Below, piece after piece: positions 26,942-34,200 of a DNA stretch of 38,551 nt. The translations under genes were made by a program, and so were the position numbers. The notes beneath the pieces are model-generated. The model was not told where the DNA came from. It ran no database searches and worked only from the letters and a program-made list of their open reading frames with translations. Origin of the DNA: an uncultured Lachnospiraceae bacterium (GTDB lineage Bacteria; Bacillota; Clostridia; Lachnospirales; Lachnospiraceae); contig CADBRV010000077.1 of NCBI GenBank assembly GCA_902797185.1, positions 1 to 38,551 on the forward strand, read 5' to 3'. Every line of letters begins with the position of its first letter. Positions within the stretch are counted from its first letter, which is position 1.

Positions 26942-27466
26942 GGGCGTCTTTTCCCATACCTGTTGGGAGGAGGGCTGGTGGCTTGCGAGACGGCGATCCA
27001 CCTGGCAAAACAAGGGAAGCAGGTGCTGGTCCTGGAACGGGGCGGCGAAATCGTAAAAGACGCCTACCGGTTCCATAAATACAAGGTGCGGGAAATCATC
27101 CGTTCTTCCCCGCTGGTCCAGGTGGCCTTCCACTGCAATTTCAAGAAAATCACGAGGAACAAGGTATTTCTGGCCCTCCCTCCGGAAGAAATGGACGGGA
27201 AAGGCACATTTTTCCGGCAGTTAACGCCGGAAGAAAAAGAGGCGGAAGGGCTTTCCGATGAGAAAGGGGCCATCTTCCAGGCGGAAGCGGAAGTGGTATA
27301 CTCCGCCCTGGGGCGCGTTCCGAATGACACGTCCGGCATGGAGGCGGTTTTACAGAAGAAAGGAATCCCGTATGAAAAAATCGGGGACTGCGTAAAGGCA
27401 AGAAAAATCTATGACGCGGTCACGGAAGGCTTCCTGGCCGTTTCCGGGGTGGAAAACAAAAAGTAA
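26942..27466 (+). pseudogene. C-terminal remnant of a BaiH/dienoyl-CoA reductase-family flavoenzyme
   Basis: The frame begins abruptly at LGGGLVACETAIHLAKQGKQ, the NAD(P)-binding glycine loop that in the full enzymes at 3311 and 6690 lies near residue 525-530, and continues to a normal C-terminus with SALGRVPND and EKIGDCVKARKIYDAV. The FMN barrel, iron-sulfur site and FAD half are absent, and the upstream bases encode nothing similar. Only a TTG at 26963 could start it, inside the glycine motif. It is therefore a decayed third member of this family, abutting the ABC-F gene's upstream region. Confidence 0.85.
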
Positions 27467-27481
27467 ATGGCACCATGGCGC

Positions 27482-27520
27482 TTGACAGGCAGCCCCGTTT
27501 GTGATATCACAATGATATCA
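27482..27520 (+). promoter_or_regulatory. Promoter with palindromic operator for SPFH/RHH operon
   Basis: TTGACA (27482-27487), 17 bases, then TATCAC (27505-27510). The -10 lies within TTGTGATATCACAA, a perfect 14-base palindrome (27499-27512), and a second TGATATCA follows at 27513-27520, eleven bases from the first. This is the layout of an operator bound on one DNA face, plausibly by the ribbon-helix-helix protein encoded at the end of the operon. Confidence 0.65.
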
Positions 27521-27570
27521 AAATAAATCTTTCGATTTTGCTTTTAACAGAAAGGAAAGGAAAAGAAAAG

Positions 27571-28584
27571 ATGAAAGAGGTTACATTGCAGAAAAAGGCA
27601 AACGGGATGCCGGTCTTGGTCCTGGTCTTGGCCGCTTATGCCGCGGCGGTGGTCCTCATGGTGTATGGAGGGATACTGGGGACGGAGGAGGCGCCATATA
27701 TGCCGCTGTTCCTCCCAGGCTTTCTTTGGGCATGCATCGGGTGGATTTTCCTTCTGGGGCTGAAAGTGGTGAAACCCCAGGAAGCGGCGGTCCTTACCTT
27801 GTTTGGCCGCTATATCGGCACAATCCGCCAGGAAGGATTCTACTTTGTCAATCCTTTCTGCAGCGAGACCAACCCGGCAGCTTCCACCCATTTAGGACAG
27901 AGCTCCGATGTGGATGGAGGAAACAAAAAAGGCTTTTCCATGGGTAAAAGCGGGAAAGAAGAGGGAGCTTCAAAAAGGATTTCTTTGAAAGCCATGACCT
28001 TGAATAATGCCCGCCAGAAAGTAAACGATGTGCTGGGTAACCCGGTGGAAATCGGGGTGGCAGTCATCTGGAAAGTAGACGATACCGCAAAAGCAGTTTT
28101 CAATGTAGACAATTATAAAGAATACCTTTCCCTCCAGGCGGACACCGCGGTCCGGGATATCGTCAAGATCTACCCTTATGACGTAGCTCCTAATATTGAC
28201 ACCACCGGGGATGGGAAAGCAGATGACGGGAGCCTGCGTGGTTCCTCCGTCATTGTCGCGGAACGCATCCGCCAGATGATACAGGAAAAAGTAGAAGATG
28301 CGGGGCTTGTCATCCTGGAAGCCAGGATCACTTATCTTGCTTATGCACCGGAAATCGCGGCCGCCATGCTGCAGAGACAGCAGGCATCCGCCATCATTGA
28401 CGCCCGTAAGATGATCGTAGACGGGGCAGTCGGCATGGTGGAAATGGCCCTGGCACGCCTGCAGGAAAGCGGGGCGGTAGACCTGGACGAAGAGCGCAAA
28501 GCCGCCATGGTTTCCAACCTGATGGTAGTCCTGTGCGGCAACCGTGACGTACAGCCGGTTGTAAACAGCGGGAGCTTATACTAA
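27571..28584 (+). CDS. SPFH/band-7 domain membrane protein
   Basis: A 337-residue protein with two N-terminal hydrophobic segments (about 12-32 and 42-62) followed by an SPFH (stomatin/flotillin-type) domain: VLTLFGRYIGTIRQEGFYFVNPF, then VNDVLGNPVEIGVAVIWKV and the ending ARITYLAYAPEIAAAMLQRQQ. Such proteins form membrane-attached oligomers; the role here is unknown. ATG 27571 follows GAAAGGAAAGG. The small DNA-binding gene 40 bases downstream is in the same transcript, a pairing common in Clostridia. Confidence 0.9.
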   Translation: MKEVTLQKKANGMPVLVLVLAAYAAAVVLMVYGGILGTEEAPYMPLFLPGFLWACIGWIFLLGLKVVKPQEAAVLTLFGRYIGTIRQEGFYFVNPFCSETNPAASTHLGQSSDVDGGNKKGFSMGKSGKEEGASKRISLKAMTLNNARQKVNDVLGNPVEIGVAVIWKVDDTAKAVFNVDNYKEYLSLQADTAVRDIVKIYPYDVAPNIDTTGDGKADDGSLRGSSVIVAERIRQMIQEKVEDAGLVILEARITYLAYAPEIAAAMLQRQQASAIIDARKMIVDGAVGMVEMALARLQESGAVDLDEERKAAMVSNLMVVLCGNRDVQPVVNSGSLY

Positions 28585-28626
28585 AATAAGCAGAAAAACA
28601 GTTCCTGGTGGATGGGAGGAAAAGGT

Positions 28627-28821
28627 TTGGCAAAGAAACAAATCCCTCTTCGCTTAAATGAAAAATTATATGATGCCATCGCGGCTTGGGCAGAGGATGA
28701 TTTCCGCTCTGTGAACGGGCAGATCGAGTACCTTTTGACCGAGTGCGTGAAGCAGCGCAAAAAAGATGGCAAATATGTCTCCGAGCATCTAGATGAACCG
28801 CCGGAGCTGGATATTAAATAG
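28627..28821 (+). CDS. Arc-like ribbon-helix-helix DNA-binding protein
   Basis: A 64-residue protein beginning (M)AKKQIPLRLNEKLYDAIAAW, the beta strand and first helix of an Arc/MetJ fold, with the second helix SVNGQIEYLLTECVKQ. The tail is acidic. The start is a TTG at 28627, seven bases after GGGAGG; an ATG at 28612 would put that ribosome site inside the coding region. It probably autoregulates the SPFH operon through the TGATATCA sites at 27499-27520. No toxin gene is adjacent, so an antitoxin role is not supported. Confidence 0.8.
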   Translation: MAKKQIPLRLNEKLYDAIAAWAEDDFRSVNGQIEYLLTECVKQRKKDGKYVSEHLDEPPELDIK

Positions 28822-28830
28822 GTAGAAAGG

Positions 28831-28886
28831 CGCCTATGCAGGGAGATACATCAAATGGTAAATGTATTTCCGGCATAGGCGTTTTT
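28831..28886 (+). terminator. Intrinsic terminator of SPFH operon
   Basis: CGCCTATGC pairs with GCATAGGCG, enclosing an inner ATACAT/ATGTAT stem, followed by TTTTT. Confidence 0.9.
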
Positions 28887-28980
28887 GCAAAGAATGAAAA
28901 TTCCGATGCGGTTTCTATGGAAAGATGTCCACTGCTTTTCGAGAAGGAAAGCAAATGCAACAGAGCCATTTTTTTTATCC

Positions 28981-30144
28981 TTATAAGATATTTATAACCA
29001 TCAAGGCAGCGGAAAGCTGCAGCCGGGCATCCATGGCAGAGAGGTTCATGCCGGTAAGTTCTTTGATTTTATTCAGCTTATAATTAACCGTGTTGCGGTG
29101 GACGTAAAGCTCGTCCGCCGTTTCTTTTACGCTGCCGTTATTTTTCAGATATGCTGACAGTACTTCCACAAGGCTGGAGTTATTCTTTTTATCATACTCC
29201 ACCACTGGCGCGATGGTATTTTTGCAGTAATCTTCCAAAACCTCCTGGTCTTCGATATTCATCAGCAGCTTATAAAAGCCCATTTTGGAATAAAAGATCT
29301 GGCCCTGGCTGACATGCCCGTTTTTCAGCAGCTTGACCACTGCCTTTGCCTGCCTGTAGCTTTTATAAATACAGCGGACGCTTCCGGTGCTTTTGCCGGC
29401 GCCGAAATAAAAGATTTCGGAAGGGTGGCGGATTTCATTTAAGTAATGGCGCAGGGTCGTGACAAAATCTGTATTTTTGCTTTCGCTATAGTTCCCGGTA
29501 ATCGCGATGAGCTCATCCTCCGAATGGAACAGGGAAAAATCCTGGTAGGAATGGCTCATGTAATTGGAAAGGGTCATTTCGATTTTTTCCATCCGTTTTG
29601 AGGTGACCATGGACGCTGTTTTCGAGGCGGCTACAATGACGGTATAAGACCAGGAAGCGGGAAAGCCTCGCTGGGAAAGGGGGACGACGTAAAGCTCCTC
29701 CTGCTTCGGGAATAAAAGGGCTGTCCGGAATGCGGCAGCGATTTCCGCCGTTTTCCGGTCTGCCAGGGTGATCTCATAGCAGAAAACCCGCATGATTTCC
29801 GCCAGGTGGACCCTCCAGGGCACTTCAAAAAGCGGAAGCCCATTTTCCTCACAGAAGGAAACTACTTCCTCCGGGATTTTTTCCAGAAAAGGCCCGGTGT
29901 TGATGACCACGCCGGCGGCGTGTTTCTCATAAATATGCTCCACCAGGGACAGGACCTCGGAAGGGGAGCTGATCCCGATCCCGGTGATGAACGCGATCTC
30001 CCCGCCGGTCAGGAAATCCGTGACTTCGCTGACTTCCACCATATGGACCCAGGTCACCAGGTTTGACATGCCTTCTTTGCCGGCTACCAGCCTGACATCT
30101 TTATCTTCGACTTTATGGATTAATTTTTGAAGTTCGACTGCCAT
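28981..30144 (-). CDS. PucR-family transcriptional regulator
   Basis: A 387-residue regulator. The N-terminal PucR ligand domain (about 1-125) is typical: VRLVAGKEGMSNLVTWVHMVE, GEIAFITGIGI and the ending PLFEVPW. The C-terminal helix-turn-helix (about 325-385) reads NGSVKETADELYVHRNTVNYKL. PucR proteins sense purine or amino-acid catabolites; no target operon is adjacent, so the ligand is open. The leader is unusual: its promoter lies upstream of a terminator hairpin, and the ribosome site region is part of a perfect 20-bp tandem duplication. Confidence 0.9.
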   Translation of the reverse strand: MAVELQKLIHKVEDKDVRLVAGKEGMSNLVTWVHMVEVSEVTDFLTGGEIAFITGIGISSPSEVLSLVEHIYEKHAAGVVINTGPFLEKIPEEVVSFCEENGLPLFEVPWRVHLAEIMRVFCYEITLADRKTAEIAAAFRTALLFPKQEELYVVPLSQRGFPASWSYTVIVAASKTASMVTSKRMEKIEMTLSNYMSHSYQDFSLFHSEDELIAITGNYSESKNTDFVTTLRHYLNEIRHPSEIFYFGAGKSTGSVRCIYKSYRQAKAVVKLLKNGHVSQGQIFYSKMGFYKLLMNIEDQEVLEDYCKNTIAPVVEYDKKNNSSLVEVLSAYLKNNGSVKETADELYVHRNTVNYKLNKIKELTGMNLSAMDARLQLSAALMVINIL

Positions 30145-30145
30145 T

Positions 30146-30185
30146 TTTCCCTCAAAAAAAGAAAATTTCCCTCAAAAAAAGAAAA
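30146..30185. repeat. Perfect 20-bp tandem duplication at pucR ribosome site
   Basis: The unit TTTCCCTCAAAAAAAGAAAA occurs twice back to back. On the minus strand each copy gives a T-tract followed by GAGGGAAA, so the PucR gene has two copies of its putative ribosome site, the nearer one ending just before ATG 30144. Confidence 0.9.
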
Positions 30186-30215
30186 AGGCAAGGAAACAAT
30201 GAAAGCTTCCTTGCC
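30182..30215 (-). terminator. Intrinsic terminator: end of nadA and possible pucR attenuator
   Basis: On the minus strand GGCAAGGAA pairs with TTCCTTGCC and is followed by TTTTTCTTTTTTT. It lies 190 bases after nadA stops but also downstream of a good pucR promoter at 30244-30272, so it can end nadA transcripts and attenuate pucR. Confidence 0.85.
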
Positions 30216-30243
30216 CTGTTAGTATTTATGTATTTATTCTGTT

Positions 30244-30272
30244 ATTTTATTCTTTTTTAGGGAAAATAGCAA
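30244..30272 (-). promoter_or_regulatory. Candidate pucR promoter
   Basis: On the minus strand TTGCTA, a 17-base spacer and TAAAAT. Transcription would start near 30237 and pass through the hairpin at 30187-30215 before reaching the PucR start. Confidence 0.6.
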
Positions 30273-30405
30273 GTTTACAGCCATAGAAGGATTTCCCATC
30301 TCCATACGATATCCGTTTATGGTTTCTATCCATTTGATGGCAGCCCCTAATTGGAAAACGTATGCCCTCCAGACTGGTCCATGCCCGAAATCAGGTATTT
30401 CATTT

Positions 30406-31323
30406 TCAGCCGCCCAGCTCGATCATTTTCTGGATCGGTTTGACAGACCCCTCCATCACTTCTTCCGGAAGATGGATTTCTTCCCCGCCTTCCCCTGTAA
30501 GGGCTGCATAAACATCCGGCAGCGTAGTGGCACGCATGTTCGGGCAGACCGTTTCCACAGAAAGAGGATAAAACTTTTTATCCGGGCATTCAAACTGCAG
30601 GTGCTGGACGATGCTGTTTTCGGTGCCGATGATAAATTCTTTCTCCGGGGAGTTTTTTGCATAATTCATGATGCCGGTGGTGCTGCCTGCATAATCTGCC
30701 AGTTCCGTGACTTCCGGACGGCATTCCGGATGCACCAGGAGAAGGGCTCCTGGATGGAGGGACCTGGCATAAGCTACGTCCTCTGCCGTATTCCGGAGAT
30801 GGGTGGGGCAGCCGCCTTTGAAGAACTTAAATTCCTTGTCCGGACACTGCTTCTGTACCCAGCGTCCCAGGTTGCAGTCCGGGATAAAGAGGATTTTTTT
30901 CTGGGGCATATTTTTCAGGATCTTTACGGCAGAAGAGGAGGTGACGACTACGTCTACCGCACACTTCAGGTCCGCCGTCGTATTAATATAGGCAACCACT
31001 GCATACCCGGGGTTTTCTTCCCTGAGCTTTTCCACCATATTCCTCGTCATCTGGAGCGCCATGGGGCAGGACGCCAGCGGGTTTGCCAAAAAGACATGCT
31101 TTTCGGGATTCAAAGTTTTCATGGTCTCTGCCATAAAACGGACACCGCACATTAGGACATTATTCTGGGGCGCTTTGCCTGCCTGGATGCTCAGCCCGTA
31201 GGAATCCCCGATATAATCCGCCACTTCCCAGATATCCTGGCTCTGGTAAGCATGGGCCAGGATACAGATATCCTTTTCCTTTTTCAGTTTGATAATTTTT
31301 TCCTGTAATTCTTTCGTATCCAT
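30406..31323 (-). CDS. nadA: Quinolinate synthase A
   Basis: A 305-residue 4Fe-4S enzyme that condenses iminoaspartate with dihydroxyacetone phosphate to quinolinate, the first committed ring of NAD. Three repeated sub-domains hold the cluster cysteines in MCGVRFMAET, FKGGCPTHLRN and ETVCPNMRATTL. ILAHAYQ near the N-terminus is a substrate-site motif. AGGAG lies six bases before ATG 31323. It is divergent from nadB-nadC-niaR, sharing the control region at 31553-31641. A transcribed leader of about 220 bases precedes it. Confidence 0.96.
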   Translation of the reverse strand: MDTKELQEKIIKLKKEKDICILAHAYQSQDIWEVADYIGDSYGLSIQAGKAPQNNVLMCGVRFMAETMKTLNPEKHVFLANPLASCPMALQMTRNMVEKLREENPGYAVVAYINTTADLKCAVDVVVTSSSAVKILKNMPQKKILFIPDCNLGRWVQKQCPDKEFKFFKGGCPTHLRNTAEDVAYARSLHPGALLLVHPECRPEVTELADYAGSTTGIMNYAKNSPEKEFIIGTENSIVQHLQFECPDKKFYPLSVETVCPNMRATTLPDVYAALTGEGGEEIHLPEEVMEGSVKPIQKMIELGG

Positions 31324-31545
31324 TTGTTTCTCCTGGCCAGCCTGAAGCCTCTTTTACTTACACCCTTTTGAATGGCTTTCTGAATCCGTTTTCTTTCTTT
31401 ATGATGTCTTTATACCGGATGATATCCTGCTTTGCGTTTTACCGCATTTTCCTTTAAAGGAAAGCATCATCCGATTTTTGACCCAGCCGGAAGGGCGGCA
31501 GGATGCCCATCTGCCCAAAAAGAAAGACCGTTTCCTTTTCCGGCT
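31324..31545 (-). ncRNA. Structured 5' leader of nadA
   Basis: On the minus strand, CGGATGAT (31473-31466) pairs with ATCATCCG (31423-31416) and encloses two hairpins: TTTCCTTTAAAGGAAA at 31463-31448 and TGCG/CGCA at 31446-31433. This makes a three-way junction. A further GGCAG/CTGCC hairpin lies at about 31495-31515. It matches no NAD-related riboswitch that I recognise. It could be a new leader RNA or incidental pairing. Confidence 0.4.
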
Positions 31546-31552
31546 TGTTCGC

Positions 31553-31581
31553 ATTATAGACAGATATCTGTCATGTGTCAA
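31553..31581 (-). promoter_or_regulatory. Consensus nadA promoter
   Basis: On the minus strand TTGACA (31581-31576), a 17-base spacer and TATAAT (31558-31553): both boxes are perfect. The spacer contains the perfect palindrome GACAGATATCTGTC (31559-31572). Confidence 0.9.
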
Positions 31582-31619
31582 GACAGCTGACAAGAAATCA
31601 TTGTCACCTGTCTTGTCAG
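31559..31619. promoter_or_regulatory. Candidate NiaR operator region
   Basis: GTGTCAAGACAG (31575-31586) and the near-inverted CTGTCTTGTCAG (31608-31619) face each other across 21 bases, each covering the -35 box of one of the two divergent promoters. GACAGATATCTGTC sits beside them. NiaR, whose gene is the last of the plus-strand operon, represses NAD synthesis with niacin as co-repressor; these boxes resemble its known target type. Confidence 0.7.
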
Positions 31620-31641
31620 TAAGCAAAATGCGTGCTATACT
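31613..31641 (+). promoter_or_regulatory. nadB-nadC-niaR promoter
   Basis: TTGTCA (31613-31618), exactly 17 bases, TATACT (31636-31641). The -35 lies inside the second candidate NiaR box. The transcript would begin about 31648, four bases before repeat copy E. Confidence 0.85.
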
Positions 31642-31651
31642 ACTCCTCAAA

Positions 31652-31822
31652 AAGGACAGACGCCGCATTCCAAATCGTCCTGAAGGAGAGCCACGCCATG
31701 AAAGATCACGCTTCGCGTGAGGGCGCGGCCTGCGTCACTGCCTTGCCAGGCGATGGCATAGGACGATGCGGCTAGTGCATCGTAAGGAATCCTCCCACTG
31801 GAGCGGGGCCCCTCCTTACGAT
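31652..31822 (+). repeat. Nested-palindrome element, full-length copy E, in nadB leader
   Basis: All modules are present: GGACAGACGCCGCATTCC, the apical hairpin TCACGC TTC GCGTGA (31706-31720), GGGCGCGGCCTGC, the TCACTGCC/GGCGATGGC arm, GGACGATGCGG, and ATCGTAAGGA ... TCCTTACGAT. It occupies essentially the whole transcribed leader between the nadB promoter and the gene. Confidence 0.92.
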
Positions 31823-31875
31823 ATAAAAGGACGGAGCCGGCAGTGCCAGGCCCTTGCATAAGAATGGAGCAGACC

Positions 31876-33216
31876 ATGAAAACAGATGTGTTAATCGTAG
31901 GTGCCGGAGTGGCAGGCCTTTACTGTGCCTTGAAACTTCCGAAGCATAAAAAAATAATGATCATTACAAAGAGCGACCTGGAGAGCAGCGATTCCATGCT
32001 GGCCCAGGGCGGCATCTGTATGTTAAAAGACGAATCGGATTATGACAGCTATTTTGAAGACACGATGAAAGCCGGGCATTATGAAAACGACCCAAAATCC
32101 GTGGAGATCATGATCCGGACCTCCCCGGATATTATTGAAGATTTGGTTTCTTACGGGGTGCGTTTTGCCAGGAACTTGGATGGCTCTTTAGACTTTACCC
32201 GGGAAGGGGCCCATTCCCAGAAGCGGATCCTTTACCATAAAGACGTGACCGGGAAGGAAATCACCACCCATCTGCTGGATAAAACACTGCAGAAGGAAAA
32301 TGTCACTTTCTATGAACATACGGAAATGGTAGATTTGATCTGCCAGGACAACACCTGCTATGGCGCTGTCCTCCGTATGCAGGATGGGTCCTTTGAAAAG
32401 GTAGAGGCAGACAACGTAGTCCTTGCTACCGGAGGGATCGGCGGGATCTATGAGCATTCCACGAATTTCCGCAGCCTTACCGGTGACTCCCTGGCAATTG
32501 CCATCCGCCATCATATCGCGCTGGAGCATGCCAATTACATCCAGATCCACCCCACCACGTTTTATACCGACAAAGAAGAGGACCGCAGTTTCCTGATTTC
32601 GGAATCCGTCCGCGGGGAAGGGGCACTGCTTTATGACAAACATATGCACCGTTTCACCAATGAACTGCTTCCCAGGGACAGGCTCAGCGAAGCAATCCAT
32701 AAACAGATGGAAAAAGACGGCACGCCTTTTGTCTGGGAGGACCTGCGCCCCATCGGGGAAGTCACGCTGCAGAGGCATTTCCCGAATATCGTGGAGCATT
32801 GCGAAAAAATGGGATACGATGTTTTCTCTGAACCGATCCCGGTGGTACCGGCCCAGCATTATTTCATGGGCGGCATCCAGGTAGACCATGAAGGGCGTAC
32901 CTCCATGAAGCAGCTTTACGCGGCAGGAGAGACCGCCTGCAATGGCGTTCATGGGAAAAACCGCCTGGCATCCAACTCGCTCCTGGAAAGCTTGGTCTGG
33001 GCAAGGCGGGCAGCCACCCTTATTGCCTTAGGCGCTGAAATAAAGAAGGACCCGGCCCTCATCGAGGAAACCTCCTTCGAGCCATACCAGGACATGGCAC
33101 AGTGGAAAGAAGAGAATATCACCCTTGTAAAAGAAGAAATTAAGCGGGAAAATAATGGCAGAACGCCGGCAATTGCTTACCGGAAAATGGCAGAACCGCT
33201 TTCAAAAGCAGTCTGA
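31876..33216 (+). CDS. nadB: L-aspartate oxidase / FAD-dependent aspartate dehydrogenase
   Basis: A 446-residue flavoprotein of the succinate dehydrogenase/fumarate reductase family that oxidises aspartate to iminoaspartate for NadA. The FAD loop is VLIVGAGVAGLYCALKL; the substrate/FAD region includes LAQGGICMLKD, and the C-terminal AAGETACNGVHGKNRLASNSL is diagnostic. In an anaerobe the electron acceptor would be fumarate, not oxygen. It is shorter than the E. coli protein (about 540). ATG 31876 has GGAG at good spacing; ATG 31864 and GTG 31843 do not. Followed by repeat copy F and nadC. Confidence 0.95.
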   Translation: MKTDVLIVGAGVAGLYCALKLPKHKKIMIITKSDLESSDSMLAQGGICMLKDESDYDSYFEDTMKAGHYENDPKSVEIMIRTSPDIIEDLVSYGVRFARNLDGSLDFTREGAHSQKRILYHKDVTGKEITTHLLDKTLQKENVTFYEHTEMVDLICQDNTCYGAVLRMQDGSFEKVEADNVVLATGGIGGIYEHSTNFRSLTGDSLAIAIRHHIALEHANYIQIHPTTFYTDKEEDRSFLISESVRGEGALLYDKHMHRFTNELLPRDRLSEAIHKQMEKDGTPFVWEDLRPIGEVTLQRHFPNIVEHCEKMGYDVFSEPIPVVPAQHYFMGGIQVDHEGRTSMKQLYAAGETACNGVHGKNRLASNSLLESLVWARRAATLIALGAEIKKDPALIEETSFEPYQDMAQWKEENITLVKEEIKRENNGRTPAIAYRKMAEPLSKAV

Positions 33217-33224
33217 AAGAAACC

Positions 33225-33296
33225 CATCGCCCTTCGGACGATGCGGCTAGTGCATCGCAAGGAATCCTCCCGCTGAAACGGGTCCCTCCTTACGAT
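33225..33296 (+). repeat. Nested-palindrome element, right-half copy F, between nadB and nadC
   Basis: GGACGATGCGGCTAGTGC then ATCGCAAGGA ... TCCTTACGAT with inner CCCGCT/AACGGG. It fills the intergenic space: it starts eight bases after the nadB stop and ends 20 bases before nadC, leaving only AAAGGAG and a short spacer. Confidence 0.9.
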
Positions 33297-33316
33297 ATAT
33301 AAAGGAGAAATATCCC

Positions 33317-34183
33317 ATGCTTGACCCAGTCACTTTAAAAGTAAATATGGAGCCTCTGATTTTAAGCGCCCTGAAAGAGGACTTGACTTCTGAGGATGTT
33401 TCCGCCAACAGCGTCATCCCACAAGGGCAGGCCGGCGAAGCGGATTTGATCTGTAAAGAGGACGGGATTATCTGCGGGCTGGACGTTTTCCGGCACACCT
33501 TCCAGATGCTGGATGACAAAAGCGAGGTTACCTTTACCGTGCAGGATGGCGACAAGGTCAAAAAAGGACAGCTAGTCGGCAAAGTCCGCGGCGACATGCG
33601 TGTCATCCTAAGCGGCGAGCGGACCGCTTTGAATTACCTGCAGCGGATGAGCGGTGTTGCCACCTATACTGCAAAAACAGCCGCCCTCCTGAAGGGGACC
33701 AGCATCACGCTGTTGGATACCCGTAAAACTACGCCTAATATGAGGGTTTTTGAAAAATACGCCGTCACGGTAGGCGGAGGGAAAAACCACAGGTATAACT
33801 TGTCAGACGGGGTCCTTTTAAAAGACAACCATATCGGCGCAGCCGGAGGCGTAAAAGAGGCCATTGCCATGGCAAAAGCATATGCGCCTTTTGTGCGGAA
33901 AATCGAGATCGAGGTAGAAACGCTGGAACAGGTAGAAGAAGCGGTTTCCAGCGGTGCGGACATCATCATGCTGGACAACATGGACCATGATACCATGGAA
34001 AAAGCCACCCGTATCATTGACGGCAACGCGGAAATCGAAGTTTCCGGCAACGTGACGAAAGAAAATATCGAAAAAATCAAAGATTTAAAGGTAGATTATA
34101 TCTCCAGCGGGGCACTGACGCACTCTGCCCCGATCCTGGACCTTAGCCTGAAAAACCTGCATCCGCTGCCGGATGCAGAATAA
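33317..34183 (+). CDS. nadC: Nicotinate-nucleotide pyrophosphorylase (quinolinate phosphoribosyltransferase)
   Basis: A 288-residue enzyme that converts quinolinate and PRPP to nicotinate mononucleotide. Landmarks: GERTALNYLQRMSGVAT, LLDTRKTTPNMR, GGGKNHRYNLSDGVLLKDNH and EVSGNVTKENI. AAAGGAG precedes the ATG. It is the third step after NadB and NadA and the gene order nadB-nadC-niaR is classical for Firmicutes. Confidence 0.97.
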   Translation: MLDPVTLKVNMEPLILSALKEDLTSEDVSANSVIPQGQAGEADLICKEDGIICGLDVFRHTFQMLDDKSEVTFTVQDGDKVKKGQLVGKVRGDMRVILSGERTALNYLQRMSGVATYTAKTAALLKGTSITLLDTRKTTPNMRVFEKYAVTVGGGKNHRYNLSDGVLLKDNHIGAAGGVKEAIAMAKAYAPFVRKIEIEVETLEQVEEAVSSGADIIMLDNMDHDTMEKATRIIDGNAEIEVSGNVTKENIEKIKDLKVDYISSGALTHSAPILDLSLKNLHPLPDAE

Positions 34184-34200
34184 GAAAGGGAGAAGACGCA

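Noticed and set aside
28627-28821. Antitoxin of a toxin-antitoxin pair
   Set aside because: It has an Arc-like fold but no small toxin gene is adjacent; the partner gene encodes an SPFH membrane protein.
30319-31155. 278-codon plus-strand frame opposite nadA
   Set aside because: nadA on the minus strand explains the region, with conserved cysteines and a ribosome site.
31652-31822. MITE with terminal inverted repeats
   Set aside because: The two ends of full-length copies are not inverted repeats of each other and no constant target duplication is visible; a REP/ERIC-like structural repeat fits better.
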